Part shown: piece after piece, positions 22,623-33,539 of the stretch
How positions within the stretch are numbered: position 1 is the first letter of the stretch
Layout of the letters: each line of letters opens with the position of its first letter
Assembly: GCA_036873135.1 (NCBI GenBank)
Contig: JAPTYO010000009.1
Span: 38,890,756-38,954,755, forward strand
Direction of reading: 5' to 3'
Source: Clarkia xantiana subsp. parviflora
Lineage: Eukaryota; Streptophyta; Magnoliopsida; Myrtales; Onagraceae
Length of the DNA stretch: 64,000 nucleotides
Translations under genes and position numbers: made by a program
The notes under the pieces: model-generated
What the model saw: the letters and a program-made list of their open reading frames with translations, nothing else
Database searches by the model: none
What the model was told of the DNA's origin: nothing

Positions 22623-23379
22623 TGTTGGATCACGGGCGAAGCTCCGTTACGTCCTTGACGGAAAGCTTGGACTCCTGGGCTCCGCGTAATCCTGCAAAAG
22701 GGGATGAGCTGGGTGGTGACCCAGAATCCCTCTCCGATGCTTAAATGAGTATATGATCAATGGGGTGGCAGCAGTAATCTAAGTGCGTATTAGCTGATGT
22801 TTTCTGAGGTAACTTCCTCCTTTATATAGGAGGGGAAGTTACTCAGTTACCTGTGACTGTGATTGGCCGTTTTGCCCATGATTCTGTATATCTCGCTATG
22901 ATTCTGTATATCTCGTTCGGGATTCCGTAGATTTCGCCCCACGCTCCGCGTATCTTACCCATACTCCGCATATCTAGGGCACGCCCTGCGTATCTCGGGG
23001 AAGTTTATCTATATCTTTAACCGTCGTCCCACTACTCTATCTAGTAGGCGGCTTTCTCGGTCTTGTCCTCTGATCACAAGTCCCAACTTCCGTCGGGGAC
23101 TCCAGAGTTGTCTTCATTCTAGGTCACCACCCAGGTCCCTTTGTCTCACGAGACAGGTCCAGCCTCCGCGGGGCTTTATTATCGGGGCCTTTACTAAGGC
23201 ATATCGGGGTCTACTCAGAGGCTTCTTGTCGGGAGCATTCAGCTCATGTATCGGGACCGCTGAAGGCGGGACCCTTCGTATTGGGCCTCTGAGCCTTTCA
23301 GGCTTTTCACGAGGCCCACTGGACCTACTCGCCGTCCATTGGCTGTTAACGGGGTTGACGATTACATCGGAACCCATCA
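22623..23379 (-). repeat. 5' LTR of element D
   Basis: The 757-bp LTR is in minus orientation, with TGTTGGATC at its plus-strand left end and CCCATCA at the right. A TATA box lies at 22821-22828 (minus strand). The next five bases, ATCGT (23380-23384), are the candidate target duplication; the partner is outside the window. Transcription from this LTR would run away from HISN5. Confidence 0.9.
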
Positions 23380-23573
23380 ATCGTCATACTCCTCTTCCGG
23401 TCGGGAACACACCCAAATACATATATCTGTCTTCTTTTCATACAGGTGACCACATATTCCCCCACTCGATCATTGCCCCGCTTCTCGCTCGGCTTCGTTC
23501 TTCTAAACCACTTCTCATTGAAGAGAAGCAAAGATCTCATCTAGCACCCTTTTAGTGCGCTAGTCCTTCGAGG

Positions 23574-24083
23574 ATGTTCCTCTGTCAGTGTTGCTTTGGT
23601 GGATTGGTTTTTTGCCATGTCTACCTCGGAGGAATCTTTACCCTACTCGCTCCCTTTATTTGGATTTACCTGTGTGTTATTGGGACTACCTATATTGTTG
23701 TTCTGGTCAGTTCCCTTCTTGGTCGCAATTTCACCAATCGATCCGCCTTTTGTTTAATTACCAATAATATTGTGCCTGGGGTGGAACCTACTGTTTGTCG
23801 AGCAGCCCTGCTGTTAGCTAGATCGTCTCTGATCGTTTTCGCTGAATCAGCTGTTGTCGTCCTCTACAAATTTTGTTTCATTCCTTCCAAGTCTTGTCGC
23901 AATATGCTTGTTTCTTTTATTGTGTCTGTTTGTGTTTCTATTCGGTTAATTACACTATTTGTTGTTCTTTTGTGTGTCAGTATAGGTTTTACTCCAACGA
24001 CCTTCATTGTCACGGAAACTTGGTTACACCCAAGTATTCCGTCGTCGTTGTGGGACTTATACCTGTTTTCATTTGTAATGTAA
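23574..24083 (+). other. Uncharacterised hydrophobic ORF between element D and the Mutator-like element
   Basis: A 169-codon open frame on the plus strand, rich in Phe, Val, Leu, Ile, Cys and Ser, with several stretches that could span a membrane. No recognisable domain or signature. The composition (T-rich codons) is what a T-rich noncoding strand produces by chance, and no promoter or splice support is visible. The surrounding 23385-24140 shows nothing else. It is listed because the length is unusual for this composition; it may well be spurious. Confidence 0.15.
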
Positions 24084-24140
24084 TCCTTTAATAATATATT
24101 TATTTAAAAAAAAAAAATCGTCCAAACATGTATTATCGGA

Positions 24141-24149
24141 CTATTAACC
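24141..24149. repeat. 9-bp target duplication, left copy (Mutator-like element)
   Basis: CTATTAACC, repeated exactly at 25046-25054. Confidence 0.85.
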
Positions 24150-25045
24150 AGTGTTATCAGAACCGGACCGGGGGTCGAACCGGCAAGGCCTCCGGTTCCC
24201 GGTTCGAGCGGTTCGAACCGGGTCGAACCCGGTCCGACCGTTCCTATGCAAAAAAAAAAAAAAAAAAACAGAACACACAGGCCACAACACCATAGCATAT
24301 AAGGCATCCAAAAGTTAATTAGAGGAAATTCATACCCAACTTCTATGAAGCCCAATAGAATCCCCTAGATTCAAATCTACGGCCCTAGATGTCTAATTAG
24401 GAATCTCTCACCACTTCGTCTTCTTCCTGTAACCCACCACTTCGTCTTCTTCCCCTTGACCCACCACTTCGTCTTCTTTCCCCTAGCTGCAGCCTAAAGG
24501 TTTAGCAACAATTTAGCCAAAAAAAAAAAAAAAAAACAAGGTTCAGCTTTAGCAACAACTATCTAAATCCTGCTCCTGCTGACCGTCCTCCTAAGGTGAA
24601 CAGCTCGCCACCTCGACATAAAGCGGAGCATCACAGGGGAGCTTCATAGGGAACGGCGCCGCCACCACCTTCTACTTCCTCATCGTCGGGAACAGCCACC
24701 TGAATAAGAAGCTGACCTTCCAGATCTACACCTAAAATCGGTGTTACTGAGATCTTTAGCGATGGATGTGGTCTAGAAGAAATGCAGAGGGGAAAGGAAG
24801 AAGAACGGCGGAAGGGAGGGCTGGCAGATTTTAGGGTTTTACTTTCTTTTTTTTTTTGGCAAATAACGAACCGGTGGACCGGTGAACCGGTCGGTTCTCC
24901 AAAAACCGGCCGGTTCTTTAAAAAACCGGTTATCGAACCGGGTTCGCCTACATCCTCCGGATTTTCTCAAACCGGGCCGTTGGAGGCACCGGTTCCGGTT
25001 CGAACCCGGTTGGACCGCCGGTCCGGTCCGGTTCTGATAACATTG
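24150..25045. mobile_element. Non-autonomous Mutator-like (MULE) element upstream of HISN5
   Basis: Terminal inverted repeats share TGTTATCAGAACCGGACCGG, and both ends continue into CCGGTTCGAACC-type sequence. The perfect 9-bp duplication is the size expected for Mutator-like elements. The 896-bp interior has no transposase. It holds A-runs, a short minisatellite at 24411-24485 and an unplaced GC-richer stretch around 24600-24840 that could be captured host sequence. The right end is 195 bp from the HISN5 start codon. Confidence 0.8.
24411..24485 (+). repeat. Short minisatellite CCACCACTTCGTCTTCTT
   Basis: Three imperfect copies of about 27-29 bp, each containing CACCACTTCGTCTTCTT, lie inside the Mutator-like element. 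Confidence 0.8.
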
Positions 25046-25054
25046 CTATTAACC
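25046..25054. repeat. 9-bp target duplication, right copy (Mutator-like element)
   Basis: CTATTAACC, identical to 24141-24149. Confidence 0.85.
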
Positions 25055-25240
25055 CTTATTATTATTATATTGCTTCTTTTTCACCTTCACTTATTTGTTT
25101 CTTCTTCGGTTTGGTAAGCCCGAAAATTCGATTTTGGGCTTATCCCGGCAGGTGCTTAGTCCTCCTAACGGGTGTTGTCTCTACTCTCTACCGAATTCTT
25201 CTTCTCCTGTTGTTGAAGCGTCCTACCCTGCGAATCACAA
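25055..25240 (+). promoter_or_regulatory. HISN5 proximal promoter and 5' UTR
   Basis: These are the only host bases between the Mutator-like element and the start codon. An AT-rich run (TTATTATTATTATATT, 25055-25070) could act as a TATA region, but no start site can be fixed. Pyrimidine-rich sequence (CTTCTTC, CTCTACTCTC) typical of plant leaders follows. A 24-bp imperfect palindrome with AGCCC and GGGCT ends lies at about 25119-25142. Confidence 0.4.
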
Positions 25241-27828
25241 ATGGAACTGTCACCCTCATCTCGTCTTCTGCGGTCTCCCTCGACATCGCTGCTTCAACCA
25301 AAATCCTGCCTTAGGATTTATCAGATTCACCACTCCCTCAACAACTCTAGATTTCGATTCCCCAACTTAACCATTGTCCCACCATTAATGGAGTCTAACT
25401 CTATCTCTTGCTCCTCTTCGGTCCACAACAACGGCTCCCCTACCAAGGAATCACCTTCACCAATCAGCTCCGGTGAGTCGAATCTATTCAATGACATCCT
25501 TTTGGGTATTAGACTTTGGCTAATGGATTGGAGCTTATTAGTTGTTGGTTTGTGTTTTGCTACCTCAGTTGGTCGGATTGGAGAGGTAAAGAGGATTACG
25601 AAGGAGACGAACGTCTCTGTAAAGATTAATCTTGACGGGACTGGAGTTGCCGATAGCAGTACAGGCATTCCTTTCCTCGATCACATGCTAGATGTGAGTA
25701 CCCTATTCAGTCCACGTATTCTGATTGCTATTTCTTTTTTTTGTATTTTCAGTATTTTTTTTGGCCAACTTGTATTTTCAGTATTGCTTGCAACATTAGT
25801 TCAATTAGAAACTAGTAATGTTTAAAGACAGTGGTTTTGTGACTAGTTCGAAGAAACCAGATTTTTAGTGTGAAATCCTGTTAAAATAAAGTTCATCCAC
25901 TTGTTTGAGACTAGTATAAGTTGTAATAATTATATCTACATATGTGAATTGGGATCTTAGACATGTTGGATGTCTGCAATTATTTCAAACTTTATCTTTT
26001 GTTCTCTGACAAACATTTTAAGTTTAGGTTACTGATAAGTGAGAAATAATTAAGCATTGAAACATTAGCATAGTTAAAGCGACCAATATAATACAATCCA
26101 TTGTGTGTACTTTGATTTAAAGCCACGCTGCTAAGTTATGCTTGCATGAAATGTGTTTAGGGATCATGTCAGTTCTGTTATTATTGTAAAATGCTTTCTT
26201 TAATAGGGAGTCCGTGTTAATTGCTGTATATCCTCTTGTACTTACAGAGTTAAAAAAATAATGACTTTATGTTGATATCAGCAACTTGCGTCGCATGGCT
26301 TGTTTGATGTGCATGTGAGGGCCACTGGTGATGTTCACATCGATGATCATCATACTAATGAGGACGTTGCTCTTGCCATCGGAACGGTTAGTCTATGAAT
26401 CTTGTTTTCTTATGTTTATCATGTGGGACATCTTGATATTCAATGAAAAATGAATCAACTCGGAGTGAGTTATGTCAAAGTGTTTCTTTAGTTCTAGCTC
26501 TTCAATTTAGTGCAGTAGTCACAGTTTCGCAGCATTGTACTGTAAGCAAGGAGCTGCTATGTTTGCTCTGAATTTGCATACCCTAGTGATTTAGGCCATT
26601 AAATAAGGAAAAAAGTGTAGAAAGGCGACAGCTTGGATACCCTTGTCATAATAAGAATGTGGAAAACAACAAAAACTGTACTTGAAGTATCGATCGGCTT
26701 GATTTTGGTTGATTAGATTTGCTTTCTTGGTACAGGCTTTGTTGCAGGCACTTGGGGACAGAAAAGGAATAAGTCGTTTTGGTGACTTCTCAGCTCCCCT
26801 TGATGAAGCACTGATACATGTTGCGCTGGTAAGATAGTGGCAAGCTGCTTTCATTGTCCACATAATTCCTTGTACAAAGAAGTGCAGTATATGACTAGAG
26901 TAATGTAGCTAGGGTGTCAAAAAAATGCTCTTGAAATAACAGAAAAATTGTGGTTGTAACAGGTATAGGATTCATTAATATTGACAGATAAAGCAGAGGA
27001 GTTTCTTGTTTATTTTAAGTAGAAAGGACATTTTAAATCTGGAATTTAAACCCTGTTTGCAACGGTGGATAGAGTGGGAATATTTTTATGTAAGTCCACC
27101 ATTAGTAAATTTGGATAAGTGCTACAGTTTGAAGAACTACTCTACAATAGAAAGAGAGTCTTCTTGAAGAATAGCGTTTTAATTTTTGATATTTTGTTTT
27201 CAGGATTTATCAGGTCGGCCACATTTAGGTTTTGATTTGCAGATACCGACCCAAAGGGTTGGGACATACGATACCCAGGTTAGCCTCTCATTCCTTTCAA
27301 CTAAATAAATATTTACATATAGCATGTGTGATTCTGAACATACAAAGAGGGTTGAACATTTTATCTTTGTAGCAAAAGAGGCTTATCATAATCTACATAT
27401 TGATTACAAAATCATGTATAATGCATCTTCATTCACTTTCAGTTGGTGGAGCATTTTTTCCAGTCCTTGGTCAACACTTCTGGTATGACACTTCATATCA
27501 GACAGGTAATATTCTTTTTATCTGCATAAAAGTTGATTGCACATATCGTTTTAATTTGCTATATTCTAACTGTAGAATTACTGTGCAGCTAGCTGGAAAG
27601 AACTCACACCACATAATTGAGGCAACATTTAAAGCTTTTGCAAGGGCTCTTCGACAAGCAACCGAATATGATCCAAGGCGTCTTGGGACGGTTCCAAGGT
27701 TCTTACTTATGCTCTACTCTACTTTATGGATTTGAATTGGTAATAAAAAAAAAACTTGTAGATAGTCTCTTAATTGTTATTTTTCTGTTGTATGCATCAG
27801 CTCAAAGGGAGTGTTATCAAGATCTTGA
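25241..27828 (+). CDS. HISN5: Imidazoleglycerol-phosphate dehydratase, chloroplast precursor
   Basis: The enzyme removes water from imidazole-glycerol phosphate to give imidazole-acetol phosphate in histidine synthesis, which in plants takes place in plastids. Eight exons joined by GT-AG introns give 276 residues: 25241-25472, 25569-25693, 26282-26386, 26736-26828, 27204-27278, 27443-27505, 27589-27698 and 27801-27828. The phases fit throughout. Residues 1 to about 80 are Ser/Arg-rich and acid-poor, as in a transit peptide. The catalytic part has both family metal-binding signatures: [10 protein letters not shown] at 138-147 and [12 protein letters not shown] at 237-248. [10 protein letters not shown] and a C-terminus SKGVLSRS also match the plant family. 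The length is close to Arabidopsis HISN5 proteins (about 270). The first ATG is chosen because it precedes the transit-like region; a second, at 25388, would give a shorter leader. No lesions were seen. Confidence 0.95.
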
Positions 27829-28296
27829 TAATGATGGAGCTCTCTTGTCTCTGCTCTATTCCAGCGCAAGAGTTGGATGGTGATGTTTTCCAATTCCTGT
27901 TGAAGCGTGGAGATTATTTTATACAATCTTGTTATCATTAATTATTGTTGTTGTTTGCATACGAATCCCGTTTGCTTGCTTTGCTCCTAAGGGAAGGAAG
28001 GTAGAGAGGAGGGTGCTATGCTATCTATCTCATCGTCCTTCCTGAATGAATAACATGATGATAGATAGTATAGAGTGTAGTGTGTGTTGTGCTACTAGTA
28101 TTGAATTTGTAGCTACCGTTAAAGTTTCCAACTTTTCTACATCTTTTGGTTTAGAGCATTAACAACTGCGTCCTACTCTGGCTGGATGGGGGAGGGCAGA
28201 TGAATAAAATTAAGGCAAAATCTTCCGAATCTAGTTTATAATATTTCCACATGTAAATAAAACTCCACATAAATCTCAAAAAACTTAATTTATCCA
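27829..28296 (+). other. HISN5 3' flank
   Basis: No gene is seen. AT-rich sequence after the stop codon is consistent with a 3' UTR; candidate polyadenylation-type AATGAATAA and TGAATAAAA strings occur around 28045 and 28200. Confidence 0.4.
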
Positions 28297-28305
28297 TAGA
28301 AAGAA

Positions 28306-28714
28306 GGGTTAAGAACCTATACAACTGTATGTATGAAGTTTGCCCTATGAGATTTTGGTGTCTGAAGCTTAAATTGTTGATATTGACTATCTGAAGTTTC
28401 AAATTTAATGAAATTTGGTGTCTCCGTCCAAATTTGCTGTTAACATTGACAGAACTTGGTCATGTGTTTGTCACTTGACCCAATAAAAAAATAAATTGCC
28501 CTTAGTGGTGGCCGGCCGGAGTAGGGTGTGGTTGGAATAAACATAAAAGTATTAGGGGCAGTTTTGACTTTTCGCATGATTCTGTCAAATTTAACAGAAA
28601 AAATGGACGGAACCAAATTTCAATAAAGTTGAAACTTCGAACATCCAATATTAACAATTTAAATTTCAGACACTAAAATCTCATATGGGGCAAACAGTTT
28701 ATAGGTTGTTAACC
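28306..28714. mobile_element. Small long-TIR element (MITE) downstream of HISN5
   Basis: A 409-bp fold-back element. The left end GGGTTAAGAACCTATA and the reverse complement of the right end, GGTTAACAACCTATA, match, and the inverted arms can be followed for about 130-150 bp with mismatches (GTTTGCCC, TGAGATTTT and GTGTCTGAA are shared). TAGAAAGAA flanks it on both sides (28297-28305 and 28715-28723). Nine base pairs suggests a Mutator-type MITE; the family name is inference. No coding capacity. Confidence 0.8.
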
Positions 28715-28910
28715 TAGAAAGAAATGTCATGATGAATTCTCAAAATATGGCTGGCTTCTTTCCTAATAAAACAAGTAGTTCTATTTTGGTAGTCCTCTTG
28801 TTGCACAGAAGAGAAAACTGACTGACACTGCCACAAGACAACCAGAAAATAAATAATGACAGGAAGGAAGGAAGGAAGCTAACTAGACGAGCACAAGAGC
28901 AAAGTTAAAT

Positions 28911-29133
28911 TCAGGTTGCAGGGCCAACAAGCACTCCTTGAGACTCCTTCTGAGCACCATCATCACCCTCACCCTTAGACGGCTTCCTCATCCTGATTTT
29001 GTTGTATTTTGTCTCAAAATCAGCAGCAATCTCTTTCTTCTTCTTCTTCTCTAATGCTTCATGAACCCTCGAGATTACCCGAGTCCCTCAATTTAGAAGC
29101 CATGCCATAGAGCGAATCATCCATCTTCATCAA
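28911..29133 (-). pseudogene. Frame-broken Lys-rich ORF of unknown identity, minus strand
   Basis: The minus strand has a plausible last exon ending in TGA at 28911. Its last ~53 codons read as a charged helix (EALEKKKKKEIAADFETKY) followed by a Gly/Ser/Asp-rich tail. Just upstream, in another frame, is MDDSLYGMASKLRDS. The two would join into one sensible protein only with a 1-2 base shift near 29085, so this looks like a frameshifted gene copy or an unresolved splice. I do not recognise the family. A possible upstream exon lies at about 30441-30560. Confidence 0.35.
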
Positions 29134-30440
29134 CTGCCTCTTTTACTTCCAAGAAGTGTATAAACAAAAGTTCAGGTGCCCGCACAATTTTTCACATAAA
29201 ACATTTTACAGTTGGGTCTCAAGCAAGATCAAACACGGTGTTTTCTCCATAGATAAGTCATATCGTAAAAAAAAACAATTAATTATGGCTCAGATCCAAT
29301 CACTTATCAAAGAGGAGCTACTTTGCCAGAGCGGTAAAGTATCTCCTAATTAGATTCCCAACAACAACTTAGTTTTTGCCTTGGAGATACAAACATGAAT
29401 AATAAAAGCACCAACAGAATACACTTAGGGGATGTTTTTATGAGTGTTTGTTGTGTGTGTAAAGAATGGATGAATAATGAAGATATGAAACAACTTTATA
29501 GAAGAAACAATTGATTATCAATTCATCTTAAATTAAGCAATCCCCTCGCTTATCCTGGTATTTGACAATCTATATCCTCCCATCCATTTAAGCACTAGTA
29601 AATAATCATGTCAAACTACGCCTTGCATTTCCATGATATGCCACTCTAGGCAAGGCAGAACACCATGAAATGCTGGCAATAGAGAAAAATAGAAGAACCA
29701 ATCAGCAGAAGGAGAGTGTTTCAACTTCTAAAGATCAAATAACTAGCAAGGAATTCACAGTTAGCAATCATTCTATATTAACAAAGCATCCATTTATTCT
29801 ACATGGCATAGAGAACACACAGGAAGCAATTCAATCCCACATAAGGCAGAACCTTGCTGTTCAGATCTATCAAATGTTTTTATATAAATCTTTTATCCAA
29901 AAATTATCTCATCTCACACTGCAACCGTAAGATTGTTTAAGCGGGAGTGTAGGGTCCTTCAAAATGTAAATCACTTTCTGAGAAAGGTTTAAGGTAGACA
30001 AATCATTGTTGCACTGCACAGGAGAAAAACCATAGAAGATCAATCTGAAAAGGAACCTGACACAGTCACCTATAAGAAAGGTTTGACAAATTAACATTGG
30101 ATTAAGAGTACATATCAGTCCTTTGGAAACCCTATCAAACCAGAAATACTGTAGTAGTCTAAAAATGTGAAGAACTTATATAATACAACTTCTAAAGATC
30201 TACTTAGCTATTTATATATCACCATTCGAAAAGTAGAATAATTCGAAGATCACCCAAAAAAAAAACAGTACTTCTTCATAAGAAGTAACTAGTAAGCTTT
30301 AAATATGTATAGATACCGAAAAGTAAAAGTTCCAGTTCGAATGTATACCCTAAAAAGTCATGATTCATCATGCTCACAGAGCCGATTCCAGCTCACAACT
30401 CAAGTTCACTAGAGACAACTGGAATTAGTTGGAGCATTAC
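29134..30440. other. No supported gene
   Basis: AT-rich sequence with short unconvincing ORFs only. If the minus-strand ORF at 28911-29133 and the exon-like stretch at 30441-30560 belong to one gene, this would be intron. Confidence 0.3.
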
Positions 30441-30560
30441 CTTATGGCAAGATTGCGATTGCTTCTGCTTTCGGAAAAGTGACGATATGTGAAGAGCAGA
30501 TACTGTGGAGCTACAGGAGCGGCGTTGTCAGTCTGCGAGAAAGAAAGTAGGATTATAAGT
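30441..30560 (-). other. Exon-like stretch, minus strand
   Basis: On the minus strand a TTTCTTTCTCGCAG acceptor precedes about 100 bases ending in AAG followed by a GTAATG donor. The stretch is open in one frame (TDNAAPVAPQYLLFTYRHFS) but unassigned. It may be a 5' exon of the transcript ending at 28911. Confidence 0.25.
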
Positions 30561-30805
30561 CAAGCCAGCTGCTGGATCGCTGCTCTTTAGCAGCTGCAAA
30601 CTGCAAAGTGCGGAGCTGAAGCAGAAGCAGGTGTAAAGATGGGGCAGGCAGAGACGACATACCGTCGATCAATTCTCTAAGGAAACAAAATGAATGTTTT
30701 CAGTTTCGGGCCGGAGATGGGAAGTGAGCGGCTTGTCTAAGTTGTCTTTGGCCATCTCTGTAACTTAAATGCCGTCAGTTTTCTTTTTACTAGAGTTAAT
30801 TATTA

Positions 30806-32406
30806 TCTATATCTATCTATATATAATATAATTTGGATGAAACTTACAACATGTTGACACATAAGAAAACGAATCATCTACATGTAAAAAACGTTTAATA
30901 TTATTGGTCCACATGAATTTACTTTAACCATCTATGATGTGGCATCTCCACATAGACTATTCTCATGGCTTGAAATTGCTCCAAAGCATCTCATAGCATC
31001 TTACAAGCCGTTTTTTTCCAACCAACCGTTTCGATTTGTGCATAAATGCATTTTTTAATCTTTAATGTAGTTAAGCATATCATAAAACATATTGGTAGAA
31101 ACTTATGAAATATAAATATCATTTTTAGATTTTTAGTCCTATATATAATATTTTTATTAAATTGTAATGTTTTCACTATAAAAAAATTAATTAATTATAT
31201 TTAAGTATTTTCATAGTGATAACTATTGATATATTTAGCCATTTTATAATGAAATACAATACTTGAATTGACGTAACTGATATATAATAAAGGTTTCATC
31301 AATAAAAACACAAAATTATATACTATTATAGTATTTACCAATTAAATTTAAATATTATGTTAAATAATTTTTGTAATCTATATTTCAATATTCATATTTG
31401 ATTTTTTCCTTCAGTAAATGGCTGTTGTGTTCAAAATTCAAATAGACTTCAAATTAACATGGATGAATAGGAATATGAGTTGATAAATAAATAAACAATG
31501 CAATTATATTTTAAATCAAATAATATAAAAAGTTATAATTATTTCAAATTTATATAAACTGTTCTGCTTAATTGTAAAAAAAAAAAATCATTTTACTGTT
31601 TCGTCAATTTTTTAAATTACAAATAATTAAATATCTTAAATAATTAGATATTAGCAAGTTTTTTTTATCGTTCAAACACCTCTCATCATTCTCACTAGAC
31701 ATTTTATTTATGCTAAATATTTTTTCGTTATCAATATTTGTTTATCTAAATAATTTCATCATACCATAATATTATCTTTTATTAATAACAATTATATCTG
31801 GACATGTTATAATTTTATAGAGTAAAGATTCAAACTGTGAATATTGATGTGAAATTTAGCTAGAAAGTATGAAAGAGAAAGTGCTACAGCAAATTCTATT
31901 GGTTCCTTGGTGAGACCTATAACACTTTCTAGGAAAATTTCACACATTTATATGAACCATTATAGTTTTAAAAATAAAACTGACGATGATATTGTGCATA
32001 AAATTTCACAAAAAGACTAATCCAATATTGTTATACACAAATTATAATTGTTTCTTAATAAATATTATACAAAAGATAAATAATTAACTACCACGTTTCA
32101 TAAATGATTTTTTACGTTTGCATTATTACTTAACTTTAAATCATAAGTAATGGATATATGATAAATAATACAAGTTATAAAACCTAAAAATTATTTTAAA
32201 TATCATTAAATAAAAAACATATTTATTTACTCAATAAGTTAATCTTAATAATCAAGTTAATTTAATATACACAAAGTGTAATATTAATTAATTTTTTTTA
32301 ACATATTGACATTTAATATTTTACATTTTTTTTATAAACTTAAATTTATAAACTAATATATCAAATAAATTTTATACTCCGCGCAAAGCGCGGGTCAATT
32401 ATCTAG
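30806..32406 (+). mobile_element. Helitron 1 (non-autonomous)
   Basis: It begins TCTATATCTATC after an A and ends CTAG before a T, the A/T target rule of Helitrons. A GC-rich hairpin (CCGCGCAAAGCGCGG, 32379-32393) sits ten bases before the CTAG end in an otherwise AT-rich interior. No Rep/helicase ORF. The 5' end is set by the TC rule and AT context and is less certain than the 3' end. Confidence 0.7.
32379..32393 (+). terminator. Helitron 1 3' hairpin
   Basis: The stem CCGCGC/GCGCGG with an AAA loop precedes CTAG at 32403-32406. This is the replication-termination hairpin typical of Helitron ends. Confidence 0.85.
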
Positions 32407-32409
32407 TAA

Positions 32410-33496
32410 TCTATATTATATTATATAATTTAGGTACTTTTTCTAAGCAGTTTTCTAAAATCTTGCATCTTATTGGATAGTGGTTTAGGACATTGCATCT
32501 TATCTTATTTTGGCTTTTCTCCTAGCGATTGTAACACCTCCCTCTCTTTAATTGTGTCCTTTAATTGTCTGTTACATTTCAAGGCACTTTGATTGCTACA
32601 TTTATCTTCTATCGCGTCTCATCAACTCCAACCCTTTTTTCTTTGTCAAATCGTAGTTTCTAGGTTCAATTTGCATTCCAAAAGCTCAAATTCAGTTTCC
32701 ATGTGATATATCACATTGATCACAACCAGAATCGAGAATAGATCTTCATATGGAGGCGATCTGAGTCAATCTGTTCGTCATATTCGCCGTTTCTGCAGAA
32801 ATAACAACACAACATACACATCTCACGATTTCTTCAATAAATCGATGCAATCCTCTCCAATTCGTTCTGTTATGACTTCTTCATTACGATTCAATCTACT
32901 GTTGAATTGTGTTGCGAGAGTTTTCTTGAGGTCAATGCAAGTGATTTCTGGTGAATCGTGTATTTTTACTCAAGAATCACATGAGATATTCGATTGGTAC
33001 TTTTATTTTGTCTCAGCGGTGTATGTTATTCGGCATGAGAATATATCAACAGATCATAGTATTGTAGTTATCATTTTACTCTTTCCACTTTATTTTAAAT
33101 ACATACACGTTTTAACTATTTTTATCGTTAATATATGATAAAACTATTACCATACTCCATTATGCTCAAATACAAATCAATAGATAAAATTAATTGCTAA
33201 CAGTTATGCAAAAATTAAATTAAAATTGCACAAATAATAATTGTTTCATTATTCTTATTTTTATACGTTATGATATATTTTCTTCTAATTGTCGTTATGG
33301 ATGATCGATCTAATACATATTTTTAATCATTAGATTTATATTGCATAACTTAATAATTTCAAATTAACATTCAATATACAAAATTTTAACACTACGAAAC
33401 AGAACTTATAAATTAAACTAAATGTTATTCATAATTTAATTTTTTACGTATATATAGAATATCTAATCCCGCGCAATGCGCGGGGCAAATACCTAG
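32410..33496 (+). mobile_element. Helitron 2 (non-autonomous)
   Basis: It starts TCTATATTATAT three bases after the end of Helitron 1 and ends CTAG (33493-33496) before T. It is 1087 bp. It carries a 140-codon open frame (32716-33138) without recognisable domains, preceded by CT-rich sequence; this could be a captured fragment or chance. No Rep/helicase ORF. Confidence 0.7.
33468..33484 (+). terminator. Helitron 2 3' hairpin
   Basis: CCCGCGC and GCGCGGG with an AAT loop, nine bases before the CTAG end. Confidence 0.85.
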
Positions 33497-33539
33497 TAAT
33501 ATATTATTAAAGTTTTTTTTTTTGCCAAGATAAAATTAC

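Larger units (their letters stand above)
16139..23379 (-). mobile_element. Element D: Ty3/gypsy (Tat-type) element, 3' end cut off by element C
   Basis: From the right on the minus strand: 5' LTR (22623-23379), primer site, gag, protease, RT, RNase H, integrase, then a 3' untranslated region with tandem repeats into which element C was inserted at 16138. The 3' LTR is not in the window. The coding lesions are two frameshifts, two nonsense codons and a lost zinc-finger Cys. The LTR is more diverged from B than A or C are. D is the oldest gypsy copy of this nest by position, because C lies within it. Confidence 0.93.

Noticed and set aside
25475..25568. Reading HISN5 exon 1 straight into exon 2 as one frame
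   Set aside because: The frame is open, but the 96-bp insert is T-rich, lacks family similarity and has GT-AG ends in the right phase, so it was treated as intron 1.
25327..25668. 113-codon frame on the minus strand over HISN5
   Set aside because: It is a shadow of exons 1-2 of HISN5 on the opposite strand.
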